Of a stretch of DNA of 7,245 nt, positions 5,446 through 7,245 are shown piece after piece. The first letter of the stretch is position 1. Each line of letters opens with the position of its first letter. Source of the stretch: an uncultured Clostridia bacterium (GTDB lineage: Bacteria > Bacillota > Clostridia > Oscillospirales > Oscillospiraceae); contig CALICR010000085.1 in the NCBI GenBank assembly GCA_938049125.1, positions 1-7,245 on the forward strand, in the 5' to 3' direction. The position numbers were made by a program, and so were the translations under genes. A model generated the notes under the pieces. That model was not told the origin of the DNA and ran no database searches. It saw only the letters and a list, made by a program, of their open reading frames with translations.

Positions 5446-5476
5446 TGTTATCGGATTTCTGTTAAGTTTTTGTAAA
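5437..5476 (-). promoter_or_regulatory. PhoP-box-like repeats controlling the Na/Pi transporter
   Basis: Read on the minus strand there are four half-sites: TTTACA (5471-5476), TTAACA (5460-5465), ATAACA (5446-5451) and TTAACG (5437-5442). The first two are separated by exactly 5 bases, matching the Bacillus PhoP layout of TT(A/C/T)ACA repeats. The others are less regularly spaced (8 and 3 bases). They span about -27 to -66 from the predicted start, where PhoP acts. The adjacent regulator encoded at 5604 is the obvious candidate to bind. Confidence 0.6.
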
Positions 5477-5518
5477 ATCCAGGCCCCGTATGCAAAATCG
5501 GCGCGGAAATTCCGGAAA

Positions 5519-5559
5519 TTTAACGTGGATTTAAGATTCCGGGGGTCGCGTGCTTTACA
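5519..5559 (+). promoter_or_regulatory. PhoP-box-like repeats upstream of the phoB/phoR-type operon
   Basis: TTTAAC (5519-5524) and TTTAAG (5530-5535) are separated by 5 bases, giving an 11-base period, and a TTTACA follows at 5554-5559. They lie about -62 to -22 from the predicted start of the regulator operon, consistent with autoregulation. The first pair is the convincing part; the third hexamer is off the 11-base phase by two bases. Confidence 0.5.
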
Positions 5560-5565
5560 TTTTTC

Positions 5566-5574
5566 TGGTATTCT
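5566..5574 (+). promoter_or_regulatory. Extended -10 of the phoB/phoR-type operon
   Basis: TGGTATTCT has the TGn extension followed by TATTCT (5569-5574). No recognisable -35 lies 17 bases upstream (TCGCGT), which fits an activator-assisted promoter. Transcription would begin near 5581, leaving a short leader with AAGGTGAT at 5593-5600. Confidence 0.4.
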
Positions 5575-5603
5575 TAAGATGTAAAAGAAATGAAGGTGAT
5601 ACG

Positions 5604-6278
5604 ATGATCTATCTGCTGGAGGACGACGACAGCATCCGCAAGCTCGTCATCTACGCGCTGGAGAGCCAGGGCTACGAGGCCCAGGGCTTCGCGCTGCCCT
5701 CCCTCTTCTGGAAGGCCATGGCCAAGGAGCCGCCGGAGCTGCTGCTGCTCGACATCATGCTGCCCGAGGAGGACGGCCTCAGCGTGCTGCACAAGCTGCG
5801 CGCCGCCGCGGCCACGAAGCAGCTGCCCGTCATCCTGCTGACGGCGAAAAATACGGAATACGACCGCGTCATCGGCCTCGACGGCGGGGCGGACGACTTC
5901 ATCTCCAAGCCCTTCGGCATGATGGAGCTGGTGGCCCGGGTCCGGGCGGTGCTGCGGCGGACGGTCCAGGCCCCGGCGGCCCGGGAGTACCGGCTGGGCT
6001 GTCTCTACGCCTGCCCGGAGAAGCATCAGATCCGCGTGGACGGGCGGGACGTGCAGCTCACCTACAAGGAATTTGAGCTGCTCTGCCTCTTCCTCGAAAA
6101 CCAGGGCATGGTCCTGACGCGGAACATCCTGATGTACAAAATTTGGGGCGAGGAGCAGGACCGGGAGAATCGGACCCTGGACGTCCACATCCGGACGCTC
6201 CGCGCCAAGCTCGGCCCCGCGGGAGACTACATTGAGACGGTGCGCGGCATCGGCTACAGAATGCGTGATACGGTATGA
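5604..6278 (+). CDS. PhoB/PhoP-type response regulator
   Basis: OmpR-family response regulator of 224 residues. The receiver domain (1-118) has the acidic patch E6-D7-D8, phosphoacceptor D50 in LLLLDIMLPEEDG, T80 and K102 in SKPFG. The winged-helix domain (about 128-221) contains LTYKEFELLCLFLENQG, the recognition-helix region RTLDVHIRTLRAKLG and the closing ETVRGIGYRM. The frame is open back to an ATG at 5550, but ATG at 5604 follows AAGGTGAT and begins the receiver fold directly with MIYLLEDD, so the 18-residue extension, which also begins upstream of the predicted transcription start, is rejected. The stop overlaps the next gene's ATG (ATGA), so kinase and regulator are co-translated. The divergent Na/Pi transporter and the flanking PhoP-like boxes suggest a phosphate-starvation regulator. 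Family assignment is firm; the phosphate role is inference from context. Confidence 0.88.
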   Translation: MIYLLEDDDSIRKLVIYALESQGYEAQGFALPSLFWKAMAKEPPELLLLDIMLPEEDGLSVLHKLRAAAATKQLPVILLTAKNTEYDRVIGLDGGADDFISKPFGMMELVARVRAVLRRTVQAPAAREYRLGCLYACPEKHQIRVDGRDVQLTYKEFELLCLFLENQGMVLTRNILMYKIWGEEQDRENRTLDVHIRTLRAKLGPAGDYIETVRGIGYRMRDTV

Positions 6279-7245
6279 CGGCTAAAATTTTTCGGAATTC
6301 CTTTCTGACGGGCCTCGCGGTGCTGCTGCTGGCGGCGGCGATGCTCTTCAGCGTGCTCTACCGCTACTGCGAGGAGCAAATTTACACGGACCTCAGCACC
6401 ACTGCGGCCTATGTGGCGAAGGGCATGGAGCTGTCCGGTGAGGACTACCTCCGGAGCCTCGACGGGCCGGACCGGGTGACCTGGGTGGATGCCGACGGCA
6501 CGGTGCGCTTCGACTCCGAGGCCGACGCCTCCGCCATGGCGAACCACGCGGGCCGCGAGGAGATCCGGGAGGCCCTGGAGACGGGCACGGGCCGCAGCGC
6601 CCACGAATCCGAGACCATGCTGGTCCGGACGCTCTACTACGCCCAGCGGCTGCCCGACGGCACGGTGCTGCGCCTCTCCTGCACCCAGAGCGCCATGGCG
6701 TCCATGCTCGGCGCGCTGGTCCAGGCGCTGGTCTGGATCACGCTGCTGATGCTGGCGGCGGACGGCGTCGTGTCCTTCCGGCTGGCCCGGAGCATCACCC
6801 AGCCCATCAACGACCTGGACCTCGACGCGCCCCGGGCCGAGAGCTGCTACCCGGAGCTTCGCCCCCTCATCAACCGGCTGAACGATCAGAACTGCACCAT
6901 CCGCCGCCAGATGGAGGAGCTGGAGCGGCGGCAGCGCGAATTCGCCGCCCTCTCGGACAACATGAACGAGGGCCTGCTGGTGCTGGACCGGAAGAAGAAC
7001 ATTCTCTCCTTCAACCGCAGTGCCGGGCGCTTCCTCGCCTCCGGCGACCGGGAGGACCGGCTGCTGCGCCGGGGCCGCTGTGACGAGGCCCTCTACGGCG
7101 CGGCGGACACGGCCCTGAACGGCGCCTCCGCCGAGGCCCTGACGGCCCGGGACGGCCGTACCTTCCGGGTCCTTGCGAACCCCGTGGCCGAGCGCGGCCA
7201 GGTGACCGGCGCCGTGGTGCTCCTCATGGACGTCACGGAGCAGGA
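6275..7245 (+). CDS. PhoR-type sensor histidine kinase, 3' end outside the window
   Basis: The first 323 residues of a membrane kinase are present. Order: transmembrane helix (about 10-29), extracytoplasmic domain (about 30-143), second transmembrane helix (about 144-167), and a short HAMP-like linker beginning ARSITQPINDLDLD (171-184) with its second helix near YPELRPLINRLN (192-203). A charged coiled coil RRQMEELERRQREF follows (210-223), then a PAS domain (about 225-320) with NMNEGLLVLD and a closing VVLLMDVTEQ. The HisKA phosphoacceptor and the ATPase domain should begin right after the edge and are not visible. The ATG overlaps the regulator's stop as ATGA, so it partners that regulator. 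In the PhoR family the PAS domain and loop take part in sensing the state of phosphate uptake; what this protein senses is not shown. There is no frameshift or in-frame stop up to the edge. Confidence 0.85.
   Translation, partial: MTAKIFRNSFLTGLAVLLLAAAMLFSVLYRYCEEQIYTDLSTTAAYVAKGMELSGEDYLRSLDGPDRVTWVDADGTVRFDSEADASAMANHAGREEIREALETGTGRSAHESETMLVRTLYYAQRLPDGTVLRLSCTQSAMASMLGALVQALVWITLLMLAADGVVSFRLARSITQPINDLDLDAPRAESCYPELRPLINRLNDQNCTIRRQMEELERRQREFAALSDNMNEGLLVLDRKKNILSFNRSAGRFLASGDREDRLLRRGRCDEALYGAADTALNGASAEALTARDGRTFRVLANPVAERGQVTGAVVLLMDVTEQ

Noticed and set aside
2433..5514. A shared 10-mer GGAAATTCCG at 2433-2442 and 5505-5514
   Set aside because: Two copies of a partly palindromic 10-mer at different distances from their promoters are not enough to claim a common site.
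5504..5520. Short tandem repeat of CGGAAATT with 9-base period
   Set aside because: Only two copies, one of them merging into the PhoP-like box; not a repeat array.
1..7245. CRISPR array, insertion sequence, tRNA, rRNA or known riboswitch
   Set aside because: I found no regularly spaced repeats, transposase motifs, cloverleaf-like sequence or recognisable conserved RNA core in the noncoding stretches.

Overview
The window is GC-rich bacterial chromosome with strongly G/C-ending codons, good Shine-Dalgarno sites (AAGGAGG-type), tightly packed genes and AT-richer intergenic promoter islands. The protein families are a KdpD-like kinase reduced to its membrane and catalytic half, a DUF2974/Mbeg1-like hydrolase, a Na/Pi cotransporter with a PhoU-like tail, and a PhoR-type kinase with one extracytoplasmic loop and a PAS domain. 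Together they point to a high-GC member of the Clostridia, most plausibly Oscillospiraceae. That placement is inference from family style, not from a marker gene.

Layout, left to right. (1) Positions 1-123: a palindrome at the edge and, on the minus strand, a 29-codon ORF with its own ribosome binding site, promoter and upstream hexamer repeats. (2) Positions 273-464: noncoding, a stack of hairpins ending in an intrinsic terminator, forming the 3' end of the next unit. (3) Positions 465-2238, minus strand: an overlapping kdpD-like/kdpE-like two-component pair with a good promoter at 2300-2328. (4) Positions 2239-2457: a divergent regulatory region with nested inverted repeats. (5) Positions 2458-3567, plus strand: a DUF2974 alpha/beta-hydrolase with its own promoter, ending in a terminator shared with the convergent gene. 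(6) Positions 3615-5402 or 5375, minus strand: a Na/Pi cotransporter with a C-terminal PhoU-like domain. (7) Positions 5403-5603: a divergent AT-rich control region carrying PhoP-box-like direct repeats for both sides. (8) Positions 5604-7245, plus strand: a PhoB/PhoP-type regulator and a PhoR-type kinase overlapping by ATGA; the kinase runs off the right edge.

How it works together. The right half reads as a phosphate-response module: the kinase and regulator would sense phosphate limitation, and the regulator would act on the 5437-5535 repeats to control itself and the Na/Pi transporter. The left half is a second OmpR-family system of Kdp type, but no kdpFABC pump genes are in view and the kinase lacks the usual cytoplasmic sensor half, so its target is open. 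Hexamers of the TTAACG type recur only in intergenic DNA here, including upstream of the 29-codon ORF and between the kdpD-like and hydrolase genes. The hypothesis worth testing is that one of the two regulators controls all three regions.

I see no CRISPR array, insertion sequence, tRNA, rRNA or recognisable riboswitch. I did not find a clearly new system. The least explained items are the small ORF, the structured 3' region after the kdpE-like gene, the large inverted repeat at 2321-2388 and the non-canonical start of the transporter.
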